Assembly: GCA_963556495.2 (NCBI GenBank)
Contig: OY747709.1
Coordinates: 54,871,900 to 54,935,899 of the forward strand
Reading direction: 5' to 3'
DNA: 64,000 nt
Source of the DNA: Valencia hispanica
Lineage: Eukaryota; Chordata; Actinopteri; Cyprinodontiformes; Valenciidae
Positions within the stretch are counted from its first letter, which is position 1. The number at the start of each line of letters is the position of its first letter. Below the pieces are notes generated by a model, which did no database searches, was not told where the DNA came from, and was given only the letters and a program-made list of their open reading frames with translations. Shown here one piece after another: positions 1 to 13,400 of the stretch. The position numbers and the translations under genes were made by a program.

Positions 1-887
1 ACTGATTTCATCTGCAGGAACGGAGAAAAATCCAGAAAACCGAACCGAAAAACATTTAGAGCTTAAATGTCCGTTATTGTCCCTCAGTGGGGGAATTCAG
101 GTCACAGCAGTAAATATGAAGGCGTAAGAAAAATTATAATATAGCTATTTACAATAGTACACTCTGTTTATAAAAAGAAATGTGCAGCTTAGTAGAGTAA
201 TATAAAAAAATCTACAAAATGTGCATGAATATTTCTGCATAAAACAGAACAACAGATACTATTTACGATAAATAAAAAAATTGCAGCAACCACCAGGATT
301 TTTTTAGTTAATCCTAACTGACCTGAAACAATTAAAGTTCAATCTGATTTAAGCTTAAACAGTGAGGAAAAAAATGCTTATGTGTGTTTTTATACTTACA
401 TGTACAGACCTGGTTTCAGCTGTGAATAAATCCACTTAAAAAAAATAAAACAAAGATTTAATATTTATTCATTGGATTTTCCATAAGAAATTAATTTATA
501 TTTTACTTCACGATTAACTCAAATCCTGTCTATGACCTGGTTTTAGAGGTTGGATCTGGTTTAATATCTTTTAAATCATATTTAATAAAACATACAAAGA
601 ATTTGACTTTAATCAGACCAATGTGAAATACTGCACAGCTGAACAGAAAGTACACGCTGTTAAATTGGAGGATTTTTGTACATTTAAGTGTTTCCATTTT
701 AGCTTAATCTTTGTTTATTGAATAAATGATTAAACATCAGGCAGATTTCATACATTAGAGCGCAGGAAGTGACACATTAGTGTTATCTGGATCCCAGAGC
801 TGCTGGATCCTCCCTGGGAAACAGATTTGAACCCGTTTGGACCTTAATAACAGCTCAGAACATTACACACAGCTATCTTTTGTTTGC

Positions 888-888
<1 letters not shown>

Positions 889-926
<38 letters not shown>
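889..926. repeat. (CA)n microsatellite
   Basis: About 18 uninterrupted CA units. It creates two short spurious histidine/threonine-rich ORFs. Confidence 0.95.
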
Positions 927-930
<4 letters not shown>

Positions 931-2165
931 GAACCAGTGTTAACGTACAGGATCTGCTGCAGGAGAGTCAACATTTACTCTGCCTTCAGGTTTCCTTTCA
1001 CTCCAACATTGTTTGCTTTCCTGAAGTCGGATCTCCACCTCTCTGATCCAGATGTTAGAACGGGCTCTGGTCTCATCTCCATGTCACCGGATCAGGTGAC
1101 CTATTTCACACTTTTACCTGCAGAGGTTCTAGTTGGAGCAGAAGGAGGTCAGTCAGTGGTTGGAGCAAACTAAAACAAAGCTGGTGTCTGAGTTTCTGTT
1201 GGACAGCCATGGACACTTTATCCTGAACTAAGCTCCTCCTAGCAGGTTTCAAGCTGAACCTTCAGGCACTGATCACATTTTTGTGAAAAAGTAAAGAGCT
1301 GCATGTTTGGTCATGTCAGCACACCCAGTACTCTGCGAACCAACTGATTCATCCCTGCGTTCTGCAAAGTGGTCTGGATCAACAGATCCTCAGGCTTTCT
1401 GAGGGTCTTCAGGTGTTCTTACCTTTATTACCAGTCAGTCTTTAGTTGACGAGCTTCAAAAACTGGAATAAATACGACGGAATATCAGGGTCATTACACA
1501 AGAAAAAAGAACACAGAGGAGTAAAAACTCAGAGACTTCTAGATGAATTTCATGCATTTATCAGAATAAAACGTGCACATTCTCTGATCTTGTAAGTTTG
1601 CAAGAAAAAAATAAGTTTTCACAATTAGTCATAAATTCACAATATTAAAACTCAAATATTCTCTATAAAGTCTTGAATTGTCATAAATAAATGTCCTCTA
1701 GGATTGAAGTAGTAACTAGACCACCCCCCCTTAGAACGGTGATACGGATCAACCCCCAAAATCGAATCACTCCTTCCTGGTCCCACGGCGGACATTTCCT
1801 GAACTTTTGATCAAAATCCGTCAATAACCTTTTGAGTTATGTTGCTAACTAGCAGACAAACCCTGGAGAAATCATGACCTCCTTGGCGGAGGAAAATATA
1901 TGAGATGAGCGTCTGGCTGTTTGGAAAGTAATCTATCCGTGTTCGTTCCTGAATCGGAACCTCTTCTGGGTCCATGAACTGATCCGGAACACAAACTGTA
2001 CCCGAGACGGCGAGTAGGAAGCTGCATGGAGCCTGGACCCGGGAGATGTTCTGATACAGAACAAAATTCGACTACTTTGGAAAATACCCAGACGCCCTTC
2101 TCCTGATTTGATCACATAAACCTCAGAGGACCTCGGCCATTTTATGTTGTAAATGTCTGACTCCA

Positions 2166-2659
2166 TGGGCGGATCTACAGGGGGGGGCATAAGGTGCCAC
2201 CCTAAAAGAAAGCCTTGCCACCCCTGATGCGTTACGTAAAATTGGACATTAGGAGCGTGAAGCTCCTTTTTCATGGCACGTGAAAATCGTCACATTATTC
2301 TTTAAAGCTGCTCTGCGGAAAGAGTCCTGCAGAGAGCGCACCATGTGGCCGTAAGACGAACTGCAATCAGCAAAATGCGCCTGTGCTCATTAGTCCGAGC
2401 TCTTCGAAGGTCAGAGTCCATTTTTGCTCTTTTCCTAGCACTAGATAAAATCCTTCTCTTTCACTTACGGGGAGCTTGTGTGGGTGTGTGGGCTGGCTAG
2501 CTTCATTTATCTAAGCTAGCTTAGAGCGTCCCTCTTCGTAAACACGCGTACACGGGTTACGTACGCGCGCCTTTACGTCACAAGCGCACCCTGAGGTGGT
2601 ACCGACCCGAACCACCTCAAAATAAATAAATAGAGGAATTGTTGCCTCTACATGCAACA

Positions 2660-2714
<55 letters not shown>

Positions 2715-2745
2715 ATATATGTTTATATATATATATATATATATA

Positions 2746-2824
<79 letters not shown>

Positions 2825-2928
2825 ATATATATATGTTTTTTTACATATATATATATATATAAATCTGGCATATGGTGCCACCCCTGAAAAGTTGTTGCCA
2901 CCCTATAAATATTTTTTTAGATCCGCCA
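2166..2928. mobile_element. hAT-like non-autonomous element with (TA)n core
   Basis: The left end reads GGGCGGATCTACAGGGG and the right end, reverse-complemented, reads CAGTGGCGGATCTAAAAA, giving terminal inverted repeats around GGCGGATCTA. A second inverted motif, GGTGGCACC/GGTGCCACC, lies inside. The flanks (TCTGACTC and TCAGACTT) match at only 5 of 8 positions, so the target duplication is weak. The centre is the (TA)n tract. Confidence 0.5.
2659..2866. repeat. Compound (TA)n microsatellite
   Basis: About 200 bp of almost pure TA dinucleotide, interrupted by AAACATATATG and ATTTATTTA variants. It yields an 82-residue Tyr/Ile spurious ORF. Confidence 0.95.
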
Positions 2929-3642
2929 CTGTCAGACTTTATAAACTCAGAACATTTCAAATGTACGACTTGTTGACATCAGATAATATCCTAGCTTTTT
3001 CTTGTGACATGTTTTCTCTAGAGGTGGTCCTAATACCTAAATGCTTCAGCACAACTGACCCGTTTTAATCTGCATGATCAGAATCAGAATCACATGACAG
3101 AAACAAGTCACACCCTAACCCTTCACACCAATCCATGAAAAACGCTAAAACTAGGATTCTAACAACGTGATGATTACCCATCGGCTGTTAGCTAACGCGG
3201 TAGATGATCAACAGGTGTAACAATTACTGCATGTTGCAATATTCAAACAATGATAATTATCTGTGTAAATTAAGAAACTCATTATTAAACAAAATTTGTT
3301 CTTTTTAATCCTTTTATTCTAAGAAAACGTGAATTAGAAAGATTTTAATGTTGTTGTTTTTGGTTGTTTCTCTGAGGTTAGCATGTGATCCCAGCTGCTT
3401 CTAATAAATGTAAACTCTATTAAGGTATCTTGTCATTCAAAATTTCAGATAATGACACCAAACAAAACTGGGGCATGGACATGAATTCAATAAAATACAG
3501 TTTGATCTGAGAAACCTTCGTTCTGCTTATGAAAACAAATAAAAACAGTTGATTTTATTCGATTTTTAGCATGAAGACAACCAGAGATCAGCTCCTTCTT
3601 ACCACCTTCTGTGTGTAGAGAAATCAGAGCTGGACTGGATCC

Positions 3643-3720
3643 ATTCAATTCAATTCAAAAATACTTTATTGATCCCAGTTACGTTTATTTTTATTTTTAA
3701 AGGAAATCAAGAATTCTGGA
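3643..3720 (-). mobile_element. Rex1-type LINE 3' tail remnant
   Basis: TTCAATTCAATTCAAAAATA followed by CTTTATTGATCCCAG is the reverse complement of the 3' end seen after the LINE fragment at 30975-31385 (GGATCAATAAAG...TTGAATTGAA). Only the tail is left. Confidence 0.7.
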
Positions 3721-4286
3721 TCATCGTAGACTGGTGACAGAGTTTTTTAACCATCCAGATAAATTAGAATATTTGTTCTAATTAAGCCCACATTTCTGTA
3801 TTAAGATGTGTTTTTATTGGTCTGTTGTAATATGTTGTGTTTTCATCAACGTTTAAGCAGAAAATCATCGTAATTAACAGAAATAAAGGAAATAATCTCG
3901 GTAACGTGCTTCACTCAGTGATGGAGTTACTGAAATAAATGACATTTATCATACAATTCTCATATATTGAGATGCACTGCTAGTTTGTGAAACTTTTAAA
4001 AAATCCCCGTTTTCTTGAAATGATGAGCATTCTCCTCTGGATCAGCTGGAGGTTGATCCATCTATCAAGTTCTGGGTTCGGTTCTTTTCTCCTGTTTCCG
4101 AAACAGACGACCTCCGGACCTCACACATCTCTGGGCATAATATGCTGATATGGGACAAAGGTTCTGGAAAACATGTCTGAAGGACGGTTCTTCAGACTAA
4201 ATGTTCTGAAAATCAGCCCGTGTTAAATCCGACTGATAAAACTAAAAGAGTTTAGGATGTTTTTTTCTTTGTTTTTGTTTTTCCAG

Positions 4287-4408
4287 ACTGCCTGTTCAAG
4301 GTGTGTCCGATGAGCCGGTACTCGGCCCAGAAACAGTACTGGAAGGCCAAACAAGCCAAACACGAGAAGGACAAGATCGGTGATGTGGTTCTGCTCCAGA
4401 AGCTGCAG
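4287..4408 (+). CDS. itpr3: itpr3 exon 1 of window (residues ~54-94)
   Basis: Acceptor TTTTTCCAG and donor CAG|GTAAAC. The exon starts at codon position 2, completing an Asp begun upstream, and reads [20 protein letters not shown] then [20 protein letters not shown]. This is the suppressor-domain trefoil; the AKHEKDKI stretch resembles type 3, not type 1. The upstream exon supplying the start codon is not in the window. Confidence 0.96.
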
Positions 4409-7400
4409 GTAAACGTCTCCGGATCTACCTGCTGGTCTGATCCGATTCAGGTTTCTGCTATCCGCCCGGATTCTGTGTGTGATCGTTTTTACCGTGGAAG
4501 AGGAACCAGACTGTCGGGTTCAGGCCCATTTAACTCTTGTCTCTGGTTCCTGCAGCACGCCTCCAATCTGGAACAGAAGCAGAACGAGACGGAAAACAAG
4601 AAGGTCCACGGAGACGTTGTCAAATATGGGACTGTCATACAGGTGATGGGCGAGTCTTTTCCAGGTTCTTCTGGGGTGCGGTGAACGCCACACGATACGA
4701 CCCTGGGGTTGATTTAGGAGAGGTTGGATGGTTCTCCTCAGCGCTCGCTCTGTGCCGTAGCAGAACCAGCTCCAGATCTGTTCTCAATGTTAATATTTTT
4801 GTTATTAGGGCTGCACAACACATCACAAACATAGCGTCACCACTATGTCTCTATGCTCAATATTCTGGCAACACTTTACTGTTTATATTCGTTAGAGAAG
4901 AGTGGCAATCAACTCCAGGGCCGTCAGCAGCCAACAGCAGCGGGGGACGCTGCCCCTTTAAGATCAGCTGTACCATATCTGTGTACAAAGCCCCACAGGT
5001 GGAGGCTGCTGGACATGAGCGAGGAAGAAGTTAGCAGTAAAATAATCAGATCGTTCAGTTACAACAGCTCCGCTCCTGTCAACCATTTACCATTCCAGAG
5101 CCATTTTGTGGCCACTGGTTTGAGTTTGTGTGGCCCACGACTAGGGGTGTACCGATTCACTATATAATCAATAAATTGCAATATAAACTTACCAAATCAA
5201 TAGAAATGAATAAGTGTTCAAAACCGCGTCGCCCGGAATATTTTATGGGGATTTTATGGATTCTACACGCTTGCCTTCAAACCCACTCAGTGAATTTGGT
5301 GCTCCCCCAAAAAACATCCAGGCTTTTATGTTCCAATCATTTCATTATCATGACACATAATTTGTTTTGAGTACTTAAGAATTGCTGTTGAATTTTCACA
5401 ATTAATAGGTTAAATAGTGATCGGCTCACCGCTCCCCCCCCAACCGCGATTCAAGAACGTTTCAGATTCATCCCCGCAGCACAGACAGATGGTTTTTATT
5501 TACTGACATATTGAAATGATCCTTCAGTAATCACACCTGTATGTGTTTCTATCAATAAGGCGAACCAACAAAACCCTTTTTTATGTCTTGGATCGATAAT
5601 GACTTACATTTTTCTTTTCCTCAAAAACAACCAAACCATTACATGTTTATTGTTGAGCAAATAAAATTTAAAAAATCACAACTTTTTGTGATTTAAAAAA
5701 AATTTAAATTCAAAAGAAAAAATAAGTCTGATTTTTTTTGGTTCACAATCGTGTGGCAAAAACTTTGGATACCAATTATTTAGAGCTGCTCTACACGGAG
5801 ACAAAACGGGTCTAGTTTCAAAAACAGAGTCTGTAAATGAAGAATTTGAAGAAGAAGAATTTGAAGAAGACAAATTTTAAGAAGAAGAAGAAGGAGAAGG
5901 AGAAGAAGAAGAAGAAGACTTTATTCGTACCCGAAGGTAAATTTGTTTTGCAGTAAATGAGTCATAACCATTAAGACATACAGACATTTCCACATAAATC
6001 ATAAAAGCATAAGAACTCATAAAAACATTGAAGCTAAGAAGCTAAACCTTTGAAAACCTTTGTCCACATGAATTCCCATAAACTGGCTTAGAATGCTGCA
6101 GTACATATGCCAGGCCCACTGGCGGCGCTGTGACAGCCAAAAGAACACAAAAAAGAACACTGAGCAGTTAATGTGGTGGCTAACAGGACAAATCTATCTT
6201 CAGTGAGAGTTTTATTCTAAAGCCGACGGTTCTTTTAGATCCATACATCATATTCTGGGATCCATAATATTGTCATTATTTGCTTTATTAGGACCGCAGC
6301 ACCACACGGCGCCATGTTTGTTTACTTTATCATTAATATAAAAATGGGGCGGCGACGTCATCCACTCAGCATAAATAGCGGAGAGCTCAGAATCACGGGG
6401 ACAACGGAGATTTCTCCACTCTGGGACCCGGTTTATTTCTGCCATGATTGTTTACTGAAACAGCGCCTCCTGGTGGATGAGATGCCGATTGGATGAAATA
6501 TCTTTGCCATTACACCTGGTTTCATCTCAGTGTGGGCGGGGCCTGAGGAAGACAACAGAGCAGAGAGGAGCGAACCATTTAGAGTAACGGTAGAAGATGG
6601 AGGGAAAGTTAAAAGAAAAGGACTCGGCTGCTGTGTAGCTATGAGCAGGAGCGGTGAAAAACATCCCATAATGAAGGGGTTCCTGCTGAATGCTTCTCAT
6701 TTCACAAGGTTACATTACTGTAAAAGAAACAAAATCAATCAGGCAGCTGCAGCTCATCCAAAAAGCTGCTGCCAGAGTCCTGACCAACACCAGGAAAATG
6801 GATCGGATCAGAACCGGTTCCCACATCACTGTTCTGGTCAGAAAAGGAAAGATGGTCTGTCTGAGCTGCTGGTCCTTCAGCTCCAAACCATGTGGACCCC
6901 TCAGGTTCTGCAGAGACCCGCCGAACCAGAACCAAGCCAGGTCTCTGGAGCAAACCGCTCCTTTAAATCTGGACAGTTTTTACTGCAGCTCACCTGTAAA
7001 GGTCAAAGGTTACTTGACGTCGTCCCTTTGTGAATGTGGTCGTGCAGAGCAGCTCTGACTTGTCAGTGTCCGACCTGCAGCCAGAGCTGTCTCAGTTTGG
7101 AGGGCCGCTTGTCAGTTTTACTCACTTTAAGCCCTTACAGACTGGGACACTTTAGGGACACTCCCTGTTACCATGACAACCAGGTAGTCAACCCCCCCAC
7201 ACACACCTTCCTAACATCAAAGGGTATTACTGGTACATGTAGAAATAGACCTTTAACCCTGTAGAACCAGGTCGTCTGGGCCACATTTAACTGGACTCCT
7301 CAGGAGATCTTATCTGAACCATCACACCCAGCCGCTCCAGCGTGTCTTATCGCGATCGCTCTGCAGCCTTGAAGATAAAGTCAATGTTGACTCAAAGATA

Positions 7401-10400
7401 GCGGAGCGTCAATACTCAGGTGAAGACAGCAGCAAGGTGTGTGTGTGTGTGTGTGTGTGCTGAAGGTGTGGAGAAGTTACCCGAGTCTTCAGAAACGGGA
7501 AAACAAGCTGAGCTGAGCTTCAGCTGCGCCTAAATTCAATTCAAATTCAGAAATACTTTATTGATCCCAGAACAGAACAAGAACAGAACCAGAACCTTCT
7601 TTATCAGGTTGTTGAGCCTTTTTAAGTCCCTGGCTCTGATGCTGCTACCCCAACAGATGACGGCTGAAGAGATTACACTCTCCACAACAGACTTGTAGAA
7701 GATCTGCAGCATCTTGCTGCAAACCTTGAAGGACCTAAGCTTCCTCAAGAAGTACAGTCTGCTCTGTCCCTTCTTGTAGACGGCTTCACTGTTCAGTCTC
7801 CAGTCCAAGTTTGTTGTCAAGGTGAACTCTGCGGTATTTATACTCCTCAACCACCTCCACTTCTTCTCCCATGATGGAAACAGTGTTTGACTTATTCCTG
7901 TTTCTTCTGACATCTACAATCATCTCCTTTGTTTGATGTGTCCCTGAATCTGTTCGCCGCCGCGAGGCTCCACTTTAAACACACCTTTGTAATATTAATC
8001 CTGACATTATGATCCTGATTGTGACCAGCAGTTCTCCAGATTTCCTGAATGTTCCTTTAGACTTACTCCGTTAGAATCGATGAACCTGAACAGATCCATG
8101 ATTGTGAACAGATTCCTAAATCTCAACCAAATTGTCCTGAATCCATTACACTGTTCTGGATCAGTTGTTCTTTCAGCTTTCCAAACCTCGTTCAGTTCTT
8201 CTTATTTTCTTTGAGCTTTGGCTTCTTTTCCAAACGTCTTGTTTTTACATTCTTTTTACGCATCCAGGGAACATTTTTGGTTCTAATCACATAGAGAAGA
8301 AAAACTTTAAATACATTAAAATGAAAAGTCTTCTTTAACTAAACAGAGTGCGATGCATTCAGGACTGGCCCAAGTCTCCTCTTTCTCTTTTGAAAGTCAA
8401 AATATGGACACCCTAGATGATGAATCATGAATCATTCAGAGATTGAAAAGTGTCTTCTTCTCTGGGTTAAACCCGACATTTGGGATCCTCCATGTTTTCT
8501 ACTGTAAAATATAAAAGATGTTTTGGCTTAAATCTTCAGGTTCTGATTAATTATGTTTGCCCCTCTGATCTTTTTAACCAGCTCTAAGCCAGTGGTGTCC
8601 AAAGTGTGGCCTCAGAACCATTTGCAGCCCTTGGCATAGTTATAATAATACATTTTATTTGAGGGCGCCTTTCTAAAACCCGAGGTCACCTTACAGAGAA
8701 GAAGAAAAAAACAGAAAGATTTTACATAGACAAACAATAAACAAAACAACTATCAAATATCAAATAAGAAGATAGTAAAACAACCAAAGTCAGTGTCTAA
8801 AGTGAATAAGGTCGTTTGAACAGATTGTTTTGAGCTGTGATTTAAATAAAGGAAGGGAATTTTATTTGTATAGCAACACTTTCAACAACAAGTTAATTCA
8901 AGGTGCTTTACATGATTAAGGGGATAATGTAAAAACAGCAATAAAGCATGAAGCATAAACACAAAACATATGATACATGAAAGCATGACTCAAAAGCAGC
9001 TCTAAACGTTTCTAGTTGTGATTTAAAAGAACTCCGTGTTTCAGCAGCTTTGCAGTTTTCTGGAAGTTTGTTCCAGATTAGAGGAGCATAGAAACTGAAA
9101 GCTGCTTCTCCATGTTTGGTTCTGATTCTAGGGATGTTGAGTCGACTGGAATTAGAGGACCTGAGTGGTCTGGGGGGGGGGTTGCTATAGTAACAGTAGA
9201 TCTTCATCATACTTTACTGCTAAGCCATTCAATGATTTATAAACTAGTAAAAGTATTTAGAAGTCTATTCTCTGAGCTACAGGGAGCCAGTGTAAGGACT
9301 TTAGAACTGGGGTGATGTGCTCTACTTTCCTGGTTCTAGTGAGGAACACGAGCAGCAGCGTTCTGGATCAGCTGCAGCTGTCTGGTTGACTTTTTAGGCA
9401 GACCTGTGAAGACGCTGTTGCAGTAATCAATCCGACTAAAGATAAACGCATGGATGAGATTTTCTAGGTCCTGTTGTGACATCAGTCCTTTAATCCTAGA
9501 AATGTTCTTCAGGTGATAGAAGGCTGACCTTGTTATTGACCTTTATGTGACCCTGGAGGTTCAGGTCTGAGTCCATTACTACACCTAGATTTCAGGCCTG
9601 ATCAGTAGTTTCTAGCTGGATTAACTGAAGCTGTGTGCTGACTGTTGATCGTTCCTCTTTAGGTCCAAAAATAATTACTTCTGTTTTGTTTCTATTCGGC
9701 TGGAGAAAGTTATGACACATCCATCCATTTATTTGCTCGATGCATTTACTTAGGGTTTGGATGGGTTCAAAGTCACCTGGTGACATCGTAATGTAGAGCT
9801 GAGTATCATCTGCATAGTTATGGTAGCTAATCTTATTGGTTGCTATAATCTTGCCTAGTGGGAGCATGTAGATATTAAATAGGAGGGGCCCCAGGATGGA
9901 GCCCTGGGGCACCCCACATGTGATTTCTGTTCGTTCTGGTGAAAAGTTTCCTATTGAAACAGAGAAGGAAGAGAGTATATATATCTAATGTCAGGATGAA
10001 GTGAGTTCCAGAGCAACTGAAAGCTCTGCTCCTCATGGTGACAAGGCGGGCAAAAGGAACAACAAGATGATTGGCTGGAGAACGGGAAGGAGTGGTGATG
10101 TGAAGCAGGAGGGGTGGGGCTATGGAGGCACTCAAACGCCACAATTAGAGTTTTAAAGTTGATCCGGGATTCTGTGGGCGACCAGTGAAGCTGCAGAAGA
10201 ACTGGGGTTAATGTGTTCTCTGGAGGGAGTCCTGGTTCTGATCCGAGCTGCAGAGTTCTGGAGGAGTTGGAGTTTGTGAAGGGACTTTATGGGGAGAAAA
10301 AGAAGAGAGCTGTTGTAGTTGATCCTGGAGGTGATGAGGCGATGGGCAAGGGCGGCAGCAGCATGGGGAGTAAGGGAAGGACCAAGTCGGTTAATGTTAC

Positions 10401-13400
10401 GTAAAGAGAAGTATGCAGACCGGGTGATATAATTAATATGAGACTGAAATGAGAGTACTATCAAGTATGACATCCAGACTCTTTACCTGAGGGGAAGGAT
10501 GAAAGGGGGAATTAATCGATGTTAATGGAGAAACTGTGGAGTTTGGTCATGGTGGAGGCTGTGCCAACGATTAATACTTCATAATTATGTCACAAGATTG
10601 GTCTAAATCTGGCCCTCCGGCAAAAATAGAGCTGATGAAGACGGAAACTTTTTCACATTTTTTAAGATGAGATTTTTAGTCACAAACTTCTCGTTATATC
10701 GTTATAAATGGGAAATGTTTGGCACACCCAAAACTTTTTTTTTTTTATCAGCCATATTTTTAGGCATTCATTTTAAAATAATAATAATATTATTATTTGA
10801 AAATAATATTTTATAATATTTAAAAATATTATTTTAAAATAATAATAATAATTAAATAAAGTATTTTTGAATTGAATTAAATTGAATTGAATAACCGAGT
10901 CATAAAAACACACCCATTCATTTAGGCCATTGTTTCCCAACCCAGGTTCTCTTTGCATGTTTTAGATGTTTCACTGCTTTAACACACCTGCTTCAGATGA
11001 TTGCAGTTCAGCTTTAAAAGCCTGTTAATCAGCCATCAATTCAAGTCAGGTGGGAAAACATCTAAAAAATGCAGGGCAGGGTTGGGAGACACTGATTTAG
11101 GCCTCACTCTTTCTGTGCAACTCCTTCTGAAGAGATGGTGAGTTCTGTGATGGTGGCAATAAATCCAGCCCTTTGGAGTGGATCGGACGACACGGAACAG
11201 ATTGTTGGTGACGCTGTGCTCTCTGTGTGCAGCTGCTCCACATGAAGAGCAATAAATACCTGACGGTGAACAAACGGCTGCCGGCTCTGCTGGAGAAGAA
11301 CGCCATGAGAGTGACGCTGGACGGGACGGGAAACGAGGGCTCCTGGCTCTTCATCCAGCCGTTCTGGAAGCTCCGAGCCAACGGAGACAACGTAAAGCAG
11401 AACGCCGCACCTCGCATCATCTCCACATAATGCTTACTGCTGACTCAGGGTTCCCTGTGGTCACTGTGGTGGAGACACCATCAGTTCACAAAGAAAAGAA
11501 ATGTGAAAGAAAATCTTCTCCTGAGATTAAATATTAGCATGTGTAAATGCAATACCTTGTAATTGGATTAGGAAATGATAAACATGCAGGTCGACAAGCA
11601 AAACATACACAAAAGGACGAATATATGAACCTGAAATCAGTTTACATTTATTAAATATCATAAATCAATGAAACTGAACATAAAATTGAGGTTTTCAAGA
11701 ATACTTTATAAAAACATTCATTAAAACAAATTAATATTGCTAAAGTTGTAACATGAATTTAGCTCTGCTGAAATAATAGTAAAAATGCATTTTTGGATGT
11801 AAAAAAGTTTCTGTTTATTCAAAAAATAAATACATCAACAACATAAGTAAACATCTATAAATATATTTAAAAATAAGACATATATAAAATATAAATAAAT
11901 ATTTATATATTAATATATAAATACAGACCAAATACATTTTTTATTAACTTTAACCTTTAGTGACGCTATTTAAAATATTTTCATATGTTTTACTAACAAC
12001 AGTGTAAAAAGAATTTATTAAAAATTATTGAAAATCTACATATTTAGCCATCTATTTAATTTATTCTAAGAATATTAAATACAAAAAAAATTTTAATCCT
12101 AGATTTCAGTTTAATTTCAAATTTTCAAACATTTATAATTTCCATTATAATTCATAGTTTAATAATTTTTTTGAAATGCAAATCTTAGAACTATTAAATG
12201 TAAGTAAATAATCTGAATTTGTAAAACATCAAGTTCGAGGACTGCGAAGCATTTTACACTAAATTCAGTCAGCCGCTAATGGTGGTTAGCTACATCGTAG
12301 CTACAGCTGCCATTTAATCAGTGCGGGGGTTTGAACCAGCAACCCAACGGTTACTGGACAAACTTCATTTTATATCCCCAAAAAAATGTTGGCCTATTTA
12401 AACATATTTTGATAGAATTTAATTTCTAAATAATTTATTGACGTTTCTTATGTTTATGTCATTTTATACATACAACAGTATTTTTTTGTTTAATATTTTT
12501 TTGTGTTTTTGTTATTTTTTCAGCTTTTTCTTTTCCAACCTCGTTGAGCAGTGAACACATAATTGCAGGATTAATGACATAATATTCAGTTTCATTCAAA
12601 AAGCAGTCTCAATTGGTGGGAGTCAACATTTTAAACACACAGTTTGATTTGCATTTGTATTTTATTTTTATTATCATGATTATTTGTGCCGTTGGCTGCA
12701 GGTGGTGGTGGGAGATAAAGTCATCATGAACCCGGTAAACGCCGGCCAGCCGCTGCACGCCTCAAACTACGAACTGAGCGACCATCCAGGATGTAAAGAG
12801 GTGAGAGGACCAGCCGGAGAAAACGATGGAGGAATCACAAAATTAAAAATAGCAGAAAGAATCCGAGACAAAAACAGGTCTCAAACAGAGAGAGTAACAA
12901 AAAATAAAAAAATAGTGATAAAAGAGACACAATGAGCCTATAAAAAGAGGAAAAAAGATAAAGATTCAAAGAAAGACAGATGATAAAATCTTAATCATGT
13001 CATCATATAATGATTAAAAAAAACCTCTAACTTGCTGCTGACTTTGTCCCTCTGCAACGTGTGTGTGTTACTCCCCCTGCAGGTGAACTCTGTGAACTGC
13101 AACACAAGCTGGAAGATCAACCTGTTCATGATGTTCAGCGACCACAGAGAGGAGGTCCTGAAAGGAGTGAGTGAAAACCAAAATCTTTCCTCTTCTGAGT
13201 CCTAAAAATGTCCTTTTTCCAAACTGCATCACGACGGATAAAAATGTGGTCATGTGATTAGACACTTTGTGCATTATGAACCCTGGGAAGTGTAGTTCCT
13301 ACCATCAGACAATCACACACACCTGTTTGAACCTCTCCGCTGTGTGTCTATCAGGGGGACGTTGTGCGTCTGTTCCACGCTGAGCAGGAAAAGTTTCTGA

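Larger units (their letters stand above)
1..4286. other. Upstream itpr3 intron sequence
   Basis: AT-rich non-coding DNA with no convincing exon. It holds a (CA)n run, a TIR-bounded element with a long (TA)n core and a Rex1-type tail (listed separately). The itpr3 start exon was searched for by eye and not found. Confidence 0.7.
4643..11232 (+). other. 6.6-kb intron 2 of itpr3 (repeat-rich)
   Basis: Contains a GAA-rich tract, an interspersed repeat shared with 30.5 kb, L2 and Rex1 LINE fragments, and a 167-bp hAT miniature element close to the next exon. No internal exon seen. Confidence 0.8.

Noticed and set aside
837..1173. Two short ORFs with His/Thr repeats
   Set aside because: Products of the (CA)n run with no similarity to a protein.
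2639..2887. 82-residue Tyr/Ile ORF
   Set aside because: Translation of the (TA)n microsatellite.
9592..9912. Host gene encoding a reverse transcriptase
   Set aside because: Truncated, frame-broken L2 LINE copy that shares sequence with several other fragments in the window.
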